Notes under the pieces: model-generated
What the model saw: only the letters and a program-made list of their open reading frames with translations
The model's database searches: none
What the model was told of the DNA's origin: nothing
Source: Diaporthe sp. PMI_573
Lineage: Eukaryota > Ascomycota > Sordariomycetes > Diaporthales > Diaporthaceae
Reading direction: 5' to 3'
DNA: 64,000 nucleotides
Assembly (NCBI GenBank): GCA_021399435.1
Contig: JAJTUP010000140.1
Location: 1 to 64,000, forward strand
Program-made: the position numbers and the translations under genes
In this document: one piece after another, positions 50,211 to 61,856 of the stretch
How positions within the stretch are numbered: the first letter of the stretch is position 1
How the letters are laid out: every line of letters begins with the position of its first letter

Positions 50211-51170
50211 CTATATCCAATTTTGTCCACATCCTTCGTGCGGAAGGCAGGCAGTCAGGGCGTAGCTTTGGTTGTAACCTCCTCCGTATGAACCGCCTTG
50301 GTCCTGATTGGAGTATAGGAATAGGGCATTATTATCGAAGGGTATATTTGTAAAACCGCACAGGTCTTGAACAGATTGCAGGGGATCTTGTGTGTTGGTC
50401 ATCGGGATATTTGTAGCCTCCCTGTGCGCACGCCTAATCTTCGGTGAACCAAACTGGGCCTCGGCCCGCTCTCTGTCTTTTGGTGGCAGCTTCATCAGAC
50501 CGGTAGGTTTCCTCCTCACGTACCTCTTGACTCGGTCGAGATCTGGGCCGTTGGTGGTATCCATACCATCAGAATGGGGTAGAGGATTCAGGTTCTGGGT
50601 GCAAAGTTGCTGGTTCACTTGTCGGTCGCTCTCCTGCTCTGCACCAAGCGACGTATCTGCGCATTCTAGGACCTGTCCCACTGTGACATTCTTCCTGATT
50701 CCCCATTCTCTGAAACGAGTTTTGTACATTCTCTTCGTCGCCACAAAATTGTGCTCTTGCTCCATAATAGCTACAACCTCTTTCAGCGGTTTTTTACTAT
50801 AAAGTTCGGTGATCTGCTGTCGGTGGCGTGCCCAGTCATTTTTTTTATCGTACTTGCGAATGCTTGCCTGTTGCGGCGCTGAGGCGGTTGCAAGTCCGAA
50901 GTCTGAAGTCGACGCTGATAAGGTGGCTGGAACAGACAGACTTAGCCCGAGTATAGGATCTGAGCCAGCTACGCCTGGGTCACCACGGGTGGCATCCTGA
51001 TCACCTGTGAATAGCTGGGGGTCTAGGTTGCCGCCATGTCCGCTGTGAACACTATCATTCCATCTGATAAATTCAAGATCGGAGGGCCCTGGAAACCCCA
51101 TGATATAAGGAAGGTCAGTTGATGCGTGACACCATTGGTCTGGGATGCTGGTAATGGGGTCAATCGACAC
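50211..51170 (-). CDS. Clr5-domain protein
   Basis: Frame of 319 codons. Residues about 107-160 (DWARHRQQITELYSKKPLKE, VVAIMEQEHNFVATKRMYKT, RFREWGIRKN) are a Clr5 domain, a fungal DNA-binding-like helical domain (W-x2-H-x3-I-x2-L-Y core). The rest is low complexity with a possible basic segment RVKRYVRRKP. The 5' codon at 51170 is not ATG; the exon probably starts at an AG acceptor (TTTATAG), with the first internal ATG at 51098-51100 (MGFPGPSDLEF). Downstream of 50232 another frame (KIGYSQPQQQQAYRQTQAGY) carries Gln/Gly-rich sequence that may belong to the gene through an unseen splice or frameshift. Regulator role by family only. Confidence 0.7.
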   Translation of the reverse strand: MSIDPITSIPDQWCHASTDLPYIMGFPGPSDLEFIRWNDSVHSGHGGNLDPQLFTGDQDATRGDPGVAGSDPILGLSLSVPATLSASTSDFGLATASAPQQASIRKYDKKNDWARHRQQITELYSKKPLKEVVAIMEQEHNFVATKRMYKTRFREWGIRKNVTVGQVLECADTSLGAEQESDRQVNQQLCTQNLNPLPHSDGMDTTNGPDLDRVKRYVRRKPTGLMKLPPKDRERAEAQFGSPKIRRAHREATNIPMTNTQDPLQSVQDLCGFTNIPFDNNALFLYSNQDQGGSYGGGYNQSYALTACLPHEGCGQNWI

Positions 51171-53480
51171 TATAAATGATACAAATTTCAGAGAATGCTC
51201 TGTCCTGTCTCTGGAGACTGGCTGTGGATTTATTCTCGCATGATATGACTAGAGCTCTTTACCAAATCCCGTTCTCTGCTGACTGAGGTCTGTTCGGCGG
51301 CGACCCTGCACCAACGTGCGTACTTCTGTTGCATTTCTGCAAAAGGGTTTTGACACAATAGCCGAATCGGTATAAGGCGGTTCCTCTGGAATTTTGTTCA
51401 CATGCAGTTGGCTCGGTCAATCACCTGCAAGGTGTTGAGAGTGTTGGATCAAGGATAGCGAGAAACAGTTGAGTGGTAATGTTTCTAATTGGGCCATGAG
51501 CTTCCCCCACCTTTTCATCCCAGCCATCGCTTAGACATAGTCCCAGCAAGTTATCTAGAAGAGCAAGAGGTTAGCAGTCCATGCAGCGTCAACTGTCCAT
51601 TTAGGTTCTAAGCTTGAACAATATGTACGCCACTGCCTGACAATGGATTAGAAGTAGTCTCCTTATTGACATGCGCACGTACTGTCGGCACAAATCCAGG
51701 TCGGCAGGCAAGAAGAAGACATAATCCGCATTTGCGCTTAACGTTGTAGGACTCAGATGGAGTAATAGTATAAAAAGAGCTTAGCGTAGACGGGGAATGC
51801 ATCCAATTCTTGTCAGATCCTCCTGCTAGCTAGCCTGTTCTAGGCAACTGCTGAAGCGCATGAATGGACACGTTCGGGCCGTCCTCTGATTCGAAGCCGA
51901 GGAAAGAATCACTCGGCAAAGGTAAGGAAAATGCAAGTAAGTACTAGTTTGAACCGCGGGAATAAAATGACGCAGAATTGCCGTGCCCAACCTTGAGATG
52001 GGGGATCACCGATGCGCCGATATCGTGATTCCTTCTCTCACATTCCACGATTGACATAAAATTTAGCCGCTGGTCATTCAGGAATATGTCCCTGCGATGG
52101 GCGCAAGTCGTGGCCGGGGTAGCAATATTGGGAAGGCGAACAAAAAACTCTGCTGGAGCAGTTACGCCTCAGCTTCACATGACCAAGTTCAGATGCATAC
52201 CACGCAGTCAGGGTCCCGTACGGAGGAGATGGTCCTCCCTATAAATAGACATGACCCACATAACGTCAGAAATACCGGGGATTTGTACTGTGAGTGGCCA
52301 CACAAGCCCCGCGATTATTCCAAAAAAGGGAGATGGGACCATTTGGATGGAAACCAACTGAACCGTTGCATCCACCACACCGACTTGCTTGTATTGAACC
52401 TGGTACTCAAGGTGTGGTGGATGTGTTACCATGTACCGAACAGGCAAGAGGCCTGGGGATGACGAAGGAGGCATTGACATTTGGCTCATCCGAGGGACTT
52501 GCGTACTGGAGAAGGCGTCGAATGCAGAACTTGAACGCAACTTTAACGTCATCATCATGGACAACTTCCACACCATGTGTCCCGGCCACCTCACACGTAC
52601 GGGAATGATGGTGTTGTCGAGAGGCAGCCTTTCCGTGACGGGAATGCGAGATGATATCGGCCAGTCCCGGATATGAATTATTGCCCCTCGGGATTGAGCG
52701 AAGGGTGAACAATGCCTCCTCACATGGATGCTTTAATCAATCGGCTAGACGAGAAAAACAGTAGGCTAGGCTAATTTTGCCTAACCGGGATTATCACTGA
52801 CGAGATGTACTTTCATCAGGTTCTTTCGGCGTCAAGCAGAAACCGTTGTAGCTCGAGTTAAGCAGGGCTGTGTTAGCGTGACAGACAGTTGGTAACCAAT
52901 TATATTAAAAGTTGCTTTAGGAGGCCTCGGCATTCGCTTGATTGGCTGGCTGCCTTTGGAAGGATTCAATGATAGATAGGCAGCAGCATGGTGCGATTGA
53001 TGCTCAGAACTCGATACAGAGACAGACGTTTATGTGCCTGCAAGATGCTCTTTTTGATGGTAAATATCCTTGGCTAGAGGCTAAATGAGGATTTTCTCAG
53101 TATTATGAAAGGAATCTTTTCTCTAAAGTAGCCCTATTGTGTATATCCACCGGCTGCTTTTAATCCAGAGGACACTGGGGGCCGTATCGGCCGGGCAGCC
53201 GGGGCGTGATCCGCTTCAGCAGGGTGCCTTGAACAAGCTGGCGAACTGGAGGACCTGAGCAAGGGTCGGAAACAATCCCTGTCCACGCTAAGCCCCATTT
53301 ATACTATTGTTCCGTCTGCCGCAGGTATGGATTTTGACTGATCACCTTGCCGAGTACCCTAGTGACCAACGTGCAGTTGTGAATCCTACAAGGCTAAGGG
53401 GGCTGTGCCTCTCCACTCTTCTGCCAACAGTCTGTGCGCATCTCAGTGCACGGGGTAAACGCTCAGTACTAGACATCATC
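51171..53480. other. Long stretch without a supported gene
   Basis: Short frames at 51608-51802 (minus), 52097-52462 and 52431-52676 (plus) were examined. The last (DNFHTMCPGHLTRTGMMVL) faintly recalls a galactose/glyoxal-oxidase motif but cannot be extended. Otherwise no features seen. Confidence 0.4.
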
Positions 53481-55443
53481 CGCTGACCTCTTGCTGTTAT
53501 AAACAATTGCATAGACTACGTCTCAAGGCTGAGCCAATGCTAGAACTTTGGAAGGGGTGGGCTTGCCGCGGAGCCCTAATCAGAAAACACTGGGGGTATT
53601 GGTGTGTACATACAACAACATAAATACAGTGGACGAGACGGGCATTTAGAGGAGGCTGGGAGGAAAGCAAGACGGCCAGAGACAAAAGGGCAGGGGCGAG
53701 AAGGCGGCACGGTAGATCGACCGGCCATAGCTTGCCCCTGCGTGCATCCGATACTTCAGAGCCGGGCCGAATTGTCACTCGATGCTGATGCAGGTGTCGG
53801 GCCGTTGGATCTTCCCTACTTCTCGGAAGCGCAGGGCTTCACATGACCAGGTCGAGATGCGGGTCACCCGATTGGGGGCCTAGGAGTGAGGTGGGGAAGG
53901 CTGCTATGCAAAGTACAAATGAAAAGGACCATCATCTCGCCAAAAATACCGGGATTTTGTTGGCCAATTTTACACTTGGCAAGGGAACGTGAGGAAGATT
54001 GTGAGTGGAGACAATCAGCCTAGGGCAGATGTGACATTCGTCCTGCGACTGCCATCCTTGTCGGCTTCCAAGCTTCTTCCCTATACATACAATAGCAGCG
54101 TGCGGCTGGCACAAAAGTTGAACCCGATGAAGCCTCCATATCCGGCGGGACCAACCACGATCATGGTGATAAATTGACACTGTGCAGTTAAATGTCTAGC
54201 TTTAAGACAAGGGCTTAGATGTAATGAGGAAATAGATTCATGCCTAATAGGTGATTAGGTCTCGTAGAGGGAACGAGTTAAACATTCTATTTTCGGCCAT
54301 TGAGGCGTGCTTGGATGGCATGAGGTTGTGGCTATGGGATTAGGTTGATGTTGATTGAGACAGTGGTATATCCATACACTTTCGGGCTGTGGTCTCCCCC
54401 AGTTCAGCCTACCTGTTGTCAATTGCATTGCACATACTGTACATAGAATCTTCCTTCTGGAAAACGTTGTAAAGTACTGCCTAGTCCCCATTAGGCTGGT
54501 TGGACTGCTCCTCCTTTAGCATTGATGACGCAACCTGTGCCTGCGAATTTTCTTCGCCACTTGCTTCCTCGTTGAGTTAGTTCATCGCCAGTGCTGCGTA
54601 CCTCTTGAGATCTTGCAGGTGTTGCAAAAATGGGCCCCAGCTCCAGGGAAAACACTTAGGTATTCCGTCTAGACCGATGAAGCTATTCCCTGCGCCAGAA
54701 TTACTAGATTCTGGCTCGATCTGGTGGTTTTCGAGAATATGGCGACTGCCTAGTGCCCTGACCCTAGAGATTGGCTATAACCCCGTTTCCCTCCACATCC
54801 CTCGCAAGGTGGAGCCTGGCGAAGTAACAAGCCTTGGTCTGTATCTCCCCTTCATTGGTTATAACCTAGCATCTCGACAGGATTATCACTGACCCCATTC
54901 CAAAGACATCCCGCCCTTCCCAGCCTACTCTGTCGAACCCGAAGGCGGACCTATCACGAACAACCCGACCAAATACCAATTGCCGAGGTCGTTCACTGGT
55001 GGCCCCGTTCCAGCCCCAGGAACTCCTCAAGACCGTTTCGCAGCTGTTTTGGGCCGTCCTCGATACAGTTCCATCGCAGCAGCCGGGGGCCGTGCACGGT
55101 AGCTTTTCTACCGGAGACATTTCCTCGGCGCTCAGCAAGAATGGATTGCCTGAGGATTCGATCATAGTGTCGCCCGCTCCGATACGTGTAGAGGTTTCAG
55201 CCCTCACATCCTCGTCGTCACGGAAGACAACGAGGACCCGCAGCTCGAAGAAGTTTTAGACACGTTCACAGGAAATTCAAGAGGGAAATTCAGAGTCTCA
55301 AAACTAACCTGCCGATCGAGAGTAGCACCAGCCATTTCAAGCTTAGCAGAACAATCAAATGAAGCCCGCATAAAGCTTGGATTAAATTTTGCCTAATGTA
55401 TTAATCCTAGCTTGCATTGCATTTTTGCCCAGCCCACAGCCGA
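53481..55443. other. Gene-poor stretch
   Basis: Open frames at 53604-53846, 53989-54177, 54605-54892 and 54999-55259 (plus) have plausible composition in places (GYNPVSLHIPRKVEPGEVTS; PPFPAYSVEPEGGPITNNPT in an overlapping frame at 54900-55080), but no splice model or family could be supported. A decayed gene at 54600-55260 is possible. Confidence 0.4.
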
Positions 55444-55956
55444 TCATGCTTTAGGCAAATTAATGTAAGCAATCAATGTTGGCTTGGGGCCCGACACCAT
55501 CTCGAGCTTTGAAACATATCCCTGGGCCTGGATCCCTGACTGCGTCGCCTCAGCTGAGTAAGGCAGAGACATGTGGGCTTCGACCCCGATCATGTCAGAC
55601 GGAATTTCCAGGAAGATAGAATTGACGCTGCTCTTTCCATCCTCCTCTAGGGGAGCAGTCAGAAACATGCGGGCTTCCACATGTTTTCCGGCTTTATCGT
55701 GAGAATCTGAGGGGTCTGCTATGGACACGTGTTAGCGAAGGACGTAGAGATGCCGGCGGTGTCACTATCCTACTTTCAAGCCCTAAAATTTGGCGAGCCT
55801 CGAGAGCCTCTACAATTGAATACCTTAAATCAGTCATACTTCTCCATAATGGGAAGTTCTTTTAATTAAATCACCTTTATCAACAAACACTGAGGGCTGA
55901 GGCATGGCGGAACCCTGAAGTGTGAGCAAAGCGGCAATTAAAGGAAGAGTATTCAT
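55444..55956 (-). CDS. Small secreted protein, cysteine-free (130 aa)
   Basis: Exons 55956-55875, 55809-55774 and 55718-55444 with introns of 65 and 55 bp (GTGATT and GTAGGA donors, GACTGAT and CGCTAAC branch sites, GTAG and ATAG acceptors) give exactly 131 codons. MNTLPLIAALLTLQGSAMPQ is a signal peptide, probably cut after GSA. The mature protein (MFLTAPLEEDGKSSVNSIFL, MSLPYSAEATQSGIQAQGYV, LEMVSGPKPTLIAYINLPKA) is beta-rich in appearance and lacks cysteine. No family recognised. Small, secreted and in a transposon-rich area: candidate effector or surface protein, by inference. Confidence 0.65.
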
Positions 55957-57507
55957 ATTTCCGAAAGTTGAATTGTAATTTGGGATTATCAAATTGTTCT
56001 GGGCTTCATAAACAAAGTGATACGGTAGAGTCTCCTACATCAAAATAGAATCTGGCCGGGATGTTCCACAGTTTTATAGGCCTCAAAAGTATCAACTCAA
56101 GCTACAGTACTATTTATCGGCTCACTTTGAACGTCCGATGGCTTTTTACTGTAACCTGTATTGTACATTGTCTTGAAAACGCTTTTTCACGGCATACCGT
56201 ACTTAACAGAAGTACGCTTAAAGAATACGTTTCCAGCCCGCGGTCAATATGTACAGTATGAGTTGGGAAACAGTCAGGGCAATTTATGGAATAACTTGGC
56301 CGGTGAAACGGACAGTACTGTGCAGAACACCGGACATAAATCGCATTTCCAAGACACAAATCAGGTACTTACTTACCACCGTGATTTGTGTCTCCCCAAC
56401 CGCTATAATCAAGTGGCGGGTGCAGCCATCTGAAATGTACAGATTATTACGAAGTACATTGCACACCCGAAGTACGCGAAAACGCATGAAAAAGGGCAGA
56501 GAGCTAGCCGGCCAGCGCCTCCTGCTGAAGCTGCCTTTAGGTGAGCATCTCCCCGGGCTCCGGCCACCACGTCGGCGACGGCGTGTACGCTCGCCCGGAT
56601 TTCTGGCTGAACCACCAAACGCTCATACACCTGCCAAAAATCCATATTGTGACCCACTAATTCTGGCCCGCTCGTCCGGAACGTACACGTCTTCCGGGTC
56701 GGCGTTCTCAAGGAGGCCATTGTTGGAGACCGGTCGCTGAGGTGTTATTTTCTAACATTGGCTTGCCTGGAAAGGGTATGCTCTAAGCTTTGTATAAAAG
56801 TCTCGAGTTAGTATATTGCAAATAGCTGGGACGACTCTACGAGTACGCTTAAGAAGAGGAAGGAAGAGGAAACACACGATAACTCCACCTTCTGAGTTCT
56901 GATCAGACTCTACAGAAAGGGTCACAGCGTCCGCTAACCAATCTCCATACATCAGGCTGAGGTTAGGTCGAGGCCATACCCAGGCTACAGCCTATTACAC
57001 TCTATGGAAACCCGATGAACATGCCATCCAAGTCTGTGCCGTTTTGGATAACTCTCAATTAGAGGGATCGACGGTGATATCTTGGCTGGTATGACTCGTT
57101 AGACATGCTTTGGCGTTTTAGGGCCAGCCTTACGCCTACTTTGGAAATTTGAGGGAGAAAGCAATCCCAAGAAGGGCGCAACATCCCATGAGCTCTAGAC
57201 CGTCTCAAAGAGAACTGAGATCATCAGGCGGCATGCCACTGATAATACTGCAACATGCAGTCTACCTATCATCTTGCTGGCTTTCTGCTCCATAATGCTT
57301 TTCAACTTTTAGCAGTCCAAAGCAGGTCCTGGTAGTTGTCGTGACCAATTTAGGCATCCACTGCAAAAATTCTGCCGGTCTACCGTCAGGACTCAGTAAG
57401 ATTAGCAAGAGCGCTTGCCTGCGGAATAGAAAGAGCCTTACATTGTCGCTGCCTATGTTAAGCCTAGTTTCTACCATATCATCAGTAGACCAACTCAAGG
57501 CTTGGTA
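55957..57507. other. No supported gene
   Basis: Includes palindromic-looking AT-rich sequence at 56100-56480. Minus frames at 56752-56952 and 57262-57498 show no family. Nothing convincing found. Confidence 0.4.
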
Positions 57508-57879
57508 ACAACATATCGGGAGTCATCCTGCAAGAAATCCACACCAGAGCAATCCTTCAGACTGCGGCATCCATTGTGTCATTGCGATCACATACAATAC
57601 TTTTGAATTACAAGTGCCATCATCAATTCACAGCCAACTTCATCGACTCTTTCTCCTTGCTCTAGCTGCAAACCTCAATTCCGCGACTGTGGCTAGTCAT
57701 AATGGCCAATACAGCGACGTTCCGGACCCCGGCAGGGATTTAGGCCCTTTACAGCTCTGGGATGTACTCTCTGACACCGTCACATATGAAGATCAATTCC
57801 CCGGTCAATCTTCAGACGATATAGATGCAGCTGTTACTCCGCAAATACGCTTCAGGGCAATAGAAAATGCCAGAGCACC

Positions 57880-58532
57880 ATGAAACATTTTCTTAAACGA
57901 CAGCAAGAGGCTGCGAATTCTCACATCGATGCCTGCGTCTCTAGGGCACAGATCGAGTCCCAGCTGCGCGACGAGGCGGACAATTCTAAATCGCGCTTGA
58001 AAACAAACATACAGAAGATACAACGCGCTCTTGTAGCGATCGAAGAGTCTGTCGAGTCAACCATCACCAAACGGGTAGGCCTCCACCTGGAAAAGGACTC
58101 GCTGTGTCGCAAGTACGAAGTTATGATAAAAAAAGCGGCTGCGGATCTGCATGATAAGGTTCATGATCTGATTACCAACGTAATGCTTGACTCAAATGGG
58201 ACCCAAGCCGCGTTGTTGGAGACAGTATCGACAATGTCTTGCGCGGCGGTAAGTAAGCCTCCGAAGGGCGTGGATACCCTATGAATGCTGATTCTTAAAA
58301 ACAGGACGCTAGTAACGACCATCATTTCTTTAATTCGCGAGCCGAAATGCATCAGATGCCCCTGGGTCGGTATCTGTGCCTCGAAGCAGCGCATTACACT
58401 CGGAGGCGTTATTGTCCTCAACCGCCTCGAGGCTGGCCTTCTCTTCGAACACCAGCCCTTTTCCGTCACATTTGCCCACATGCTTTAATGGTTGCCGCTA
58501 CACTCTATGCCCACCAGGCCCGTCTTGCATAG
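57880..58532 (+). CDS. Coiled-coil hypothetical protein
   Basis: Exon 57880-58248 (MKHFLKRQQEAANSHIDACV, RLKTNIQKIQRALVAIEESV, EVMIKKAAADLHDKVHDLIT), a 56-bp intron (GTAAGT donor, ATGCTGATT branch site, AACAG acceptor) and exon 58305-58532. The first part is a clear helical coiled coil; the second exon's His/Pro/Arg-rich translation is less convincing. An upstream open frame (57509-57883, ending ENARAP) overlaps the ATG by ATGA in the -1 frame and may be the true N-terminal part (FLLALAANLNSATVASHNGQ looks like the end of a signal or anchor), implying a frameshift. Function unknown. Confidence 0.45.
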
Positions 58533-59160
58533 GTCATAGTTCACGACATAATCGCACGTGGCGCCGGCCGCGAAGTCAACTTGGAACCGGCTGCTAGGAC
58601 ACATCGAGAGGCTGACAAGATCTTGTCGACCTGGCGTGGCGACTATTAAGAAGTAGCTGCCTAAACCAGACACTCCGTATCTCTGTGCGAAAGACTGGGC
58701 AGACACAATTCAATGTTTTCTTGAGGAATGCGACGAAAGAGAAAACAGTGATTATTAGATCTCCATGCCTTATGTGCATGAATTACTACCATAATAACGT
58801 CGGAATCCACGTCGACGATGCGATACATTGTCCGGCCCCTGAATACTGTCCACGCCCACTCGGGGATGCCGATGCCCTGTCCATGCCAGTGACTTGCGAA
58901 GTTGGCTCATGACTGGGACCCGGAGCCAATGGTCGGGATTTTCTCCTGGGGTTGCAACGCTCAAGGCAGCTGAAAAGGCTTGTGGTATGGCGGGCGAGCA
59001 AGGATAAACCAACTCTAAGGGAGGCGGAGGCCACACCGTAGATTAAAGCTTAGGTAAACTGAGCTCCTCGCGTTTTTGACGAGATTAACAATAATTTGCC
59101 GTCGGGATTTAAAGTTTTGGTGGATCTATAAACAAACTATGGTATAATATTCTGGAAGTA
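58533..59160. other. No supported gene
   Basis: Short overlapping frames on both strands without recognisable content. Confidence 0.35.
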
Positions 59161-59237
59161 GCTGTGCGAGATCAAAGACGACCAACGACGAGGAGGAGGA
59201 TGAAGAGACCATCCAAGACAAAGAGAATGGCCAGTGG

Positions 59238-60185
59238 ATGATAAGCGACCTGACCGACAATGGGGTCAAGATGTTTAATTCCGATCTCAACTGGTATAAA
59301 CAACTCGAATCAACATACGAAAAGGAAAGACTATCCATCGAGAAGCTTACAAAATGGATGCTGAGCACTGTATCCCCAGCGTACAAAAGCCACTGCTATA
59401 CTGCTGAGACCCCGCTGTGGGAATGGCATCAGAACCTAAAGGCACGATGTGGCCTCTCGTTGGTAGACGAGAAAATGGAAATACGAGCGGCATACAAGAA
59501 AGCCCTCAAACCACCAAAGAACCTCAGAGAGGCTTCCTCCTGGGTTGACAAGTGGGAAGCAATCATGGCCAGGGGTCTCCAAAAGGGACTACCCGAAGCC
59601 AAAGATACGGTAGCATGGGTTCCAGACCTATTGCAAGCTGTAAAGGGGATTCTGCCCATGTGGGCAGTTTCCGTAAGACAAATCCGAAGACAAGCGATTG
59701 CAGATGGGAACCTCACATTCCGGGAAATAGGGAATGACCTCCGTCAAGAACTTGCAGCCCTAGACTCGCCCCAAACAGCTAGAGCATCAAAAGGGGCATT
59801 TGCAACAAAGTACGATGGTATAGAAGACCATGGCAGTGAGATTGGGGACGCCCACACTGCAGAGGATCATAACCCGCCACGGAGAGGTGCGACTGGTTCA
59901 CGAGGAGGCCGCGGTGGAAGAAAGCGCGCCCAGCAAGAAAATGCTGAAGGCTGCCCCGCCTGCGAGATGCCTCACGCCCTTGCACAATGCTTTTATGTCT
60001 TTCCAGAAAAAGCCTACCCTGGCTTTAAAACTAGGGAACACGTGAAAAGGCGTGTCGAAGAGGCCCTTGCGAACAACGCTGACCTTCAAGCACAGGTCCG
60101 AGCCCTCAAGGGTCCGAGATCGAAATCCAAGTCCAAAACCCCTCGTCCGACGAAAGAAGAAGCCGTCGAGGAAGTCGATGATTGA
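59238..60185 (+). CDS. Copia-type Gag protein
   Basis: A 315-codon frame, open upstream to about 59160 (EEEDEETIQDKENGQWM). It has a UBN2/retro-gag-like helical domain (KMFNSDLNWYKQLESTYEKE, SWVDKWEAIMARGLQKGLPE, PDLLQAVKGILPMWAVSVRQ), an RGG-like segment (GSRGGRGGRKR), a C-x2-C...H-x4-C knuckle (CPACEMPHALAQC) and the tail VKRRVEEALANNADLQAQVR. This order is typical of Gag of a different Copia family from the one at 42-46 kb. The frame ends in TGA (60183-60185); protease sequence follows in the same frame. No LTR was found. Confidence 0.8.
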   Translation: MISDLTDNGVKMFNSDLNWYKQLESTYEKERLSIEKLTKWMLSTVSPAYKSHCYTAETPLWEWHQNLKARCGLSLVDEKMEIRAAYKKALKPPKNLREASSWVDKWEAIMARGLQKGLPEAKDTVAWVPDLLQAVKGILPMWAVSVRQIRRQAIADGNLTFREIGNDLRQELAALDSPQTARASKGAFATKYDGIEDHGSEIGDAHTAEDHNPPRRGATGSRGGRGGRKRAQQENAEGCPACEMPHALAQCFYVFPEKAYPGFKTREHVKRRVEEALANNADLQAQVRALKGPRSKSKSKTPRPTKEEAVEEVDD

Positions 60186-60400
60186 CTCCCGGGGTACTGT
60201 GTTGCCAGTATAGAAGCTAGGGGAGCTTTTGCCATAAACGCAGAAGAATACCCTCTTCGACACTCGGTGATACTTGACCCAGCGAGTACGATCTCGATCA
60301 CGAACAACAACGAGCGTCTGTTCAACACGAGACCAGCCACACACGATGACTACCTGTGGGCCGGAGACAGACAGCTGCCAGTACTGGCGTACGGTACAAT
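60186..60400 (+). pseudogene. Copia protease remnant cut by a LINE
   Basis: In frame with gag after the TGA: AFAINAEEYPLRHSVILDPA, STISITNNNERLFNTRP, DDYLWAGDRQLPVLAYGTI, matching Copia protease (usual LDSGA is LDPAS here). It ends where the LINE tail begins at 60401. Confidence 0.7.
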
Positions 60401-61366
60401 TGATGATGATGATGATATTGTTTAACGCCGGGGTCACGCCGCTGCGCGGCGTGAGCAGACCTTGGTCTCAGAGGGTACAGGGCGTACCAAGCCAGGCAAA
60501 GAGCTTTGGATCTATATACAGTCCCTTCTTTTTATAGCCATCAGACCAACCCGTTTGGTAACTTACGTCCAGTGACGCTGGGCCCAAGCCGTTCCAAATC
60601 ACCCGCCCGCCGCCAGTTGCAGGGTACGTAATACAAAAACTCCAATACCCATAGGGTAGGGATCAAGAGCAGAGCTCAGCAGTCATAGCTGTAGCCTGTG
60701 GCGACCGGTCGCCAGGCGAGTCGAGTGCCGTGGCACGTAGTGAGTGAATATAGTTAGTCGCAAAAACAAGAAGCCAAGAAATCAAAAACCAAGCAAACCA
60801 AGTCCTCTCGCCACCCGCAGCAAATGAAACCTTGTAGCGTGAGAGCCCCGGTGGCTCCAAGGAAGTCCTTAAACGCCGTAGGGGTCTCTATAAGATCCGC
60901 CAGGTAGCGGTGCTTCTCAGCGGGTGTGTCCGGGTAGCGTCGCTCCCGGTCCCCTGGCCAAGGCCATTCGTCAAAGGTGCGTCGTCCTGTTGTCTTTCGG
61001 CAGAACACTATGTGTTCGGGGGTTTTCGCTCGGCCGCAGGCTGAGCAGTCGAGCTCGGCGTCATCGTGCCTGAACTTTCGGTGGTACCAGGCGAAGTCGC
61101 CGTGCCCCTTCCTGATTGCCAAGTACTTCTGGAGCATCGGCCTCGGGAGTCCGAGCTCCTCCGGGCACCTCAGGTTGTAGTCGAGATGCCAGGACTTGTA
61201 GCGGCTTGATAAGCCGTCTTGGACCTGGTTCCATTGAACCTCCTTCTCAGCCCGGAGTAGCCGGCGTGCCTGGGCCCGGATGCCTGCGATCGTTGGTCCG
61301 GCATCAGGGTCTGGGTCTGCCTTTTGGCCTTCCTTGGCCAGCATCGCTAGTTCCGAAGGCTTGTTC
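60401..61366 (-). mobile_element. 5'-truncated Tad-like non-LTR retrotransposon with (TCA)n tail
   Basis: The minus-strand 3' end is a simple (TCA/ATC)n tail (60401-60418), preceded by a GC-rich 3' UTR and the C-terminal coding part at 61366-60754. The element is inserted in the Copia protease. The 5' end is lost at about 61366 (before NKPSELAML). No target duplication was identified. Confidence 0.75.
60754..61366 (-). pseudogene. LINE ORF2 C-terminal fragment (RNase H end and zinc knuckle)
   Basis: NKPSELAMLAKEGQKADPDP resembles the end of a Tad-type RNase H domain (A-D-x-L-A-K-E-G). Then LGLPRPMLQKYLAIRKGHGD, FAWYHRKF and a CCHC-like CSACGRAKTPEHIVFC, the usual C-terminal zinc knuckle of these elements; stop at 60754. 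Confidence 0.75.
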
Positions 61367-61719
61367 TAGGAAGGTGAAACACTGACAGAGCTATGTGGCA
61401 GACTGTAAGAGAAATGTAAGAAGAATACCGATGGCCGCACTTGATCAATGGAGGCAGCCCATGCCTAAGAGAAGAAATGGAGGAACTTGTGTAAGAACAG
61501 CATGAAGGCTATTGCTGAGAGTTAGTTGGTTGACTGAGAGGCCGCGAGTGGAACCTGCAGTAGACATTGCAACTTCTGAAGGAAAGGCGCTGAGCTGGGT
61601 CTCCTTTCAAGGATGCGCAGCAGGGGCTTTATTAGATCTCGAAGGAAACAAAGGAAAGGCAAGAATCTCCGGCCTAGGGCACGAAATAGCCTAGTATTGC
61701 CCGGTATTCTCGATACGCA
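61367..61719. other. Unassigned sequence between LINE and hAT fragment
   Basis: No gene seen; could be remaining LINE or flanking repeat sequence. Confidence 0.35.
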
Positions 61720-61856
61720 GTTGGACGATAAGTATCCAGTCCCTGAGATTATTAATGCCGAGGAAGTGGACAAGTACCGCAAGTTTGGGCCGTTTGGCAA
61801 GCTACACAATATTGGCATCGCTCTTCGAACGAACAGTCAACTTCTCGAGGACTTTT
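61720..61856 (+). pseudogene. hAT transposase fragment
   Basis: [39 protein letters not shown] corresponds to the hAT segment seen as WRKRGPVGKLHNIVVDVRIS in the 11.7-kb element. At about 61857 it passes directly into Gypsy integrase. Confidence 0.65.

Noticed and set aside
52097..52676. Possible galactose/glyoxal-oxidase remnant (NFHTMCPG-type motif)
   Set aside because: Only one weak motif; neighbouring blocks do not align in any frame by eye.
54605..55259. Possible multi-exon gene on the plus strand
   Set aside because: Several frames have plausible composition, but no consistent splice model or family motif was found.
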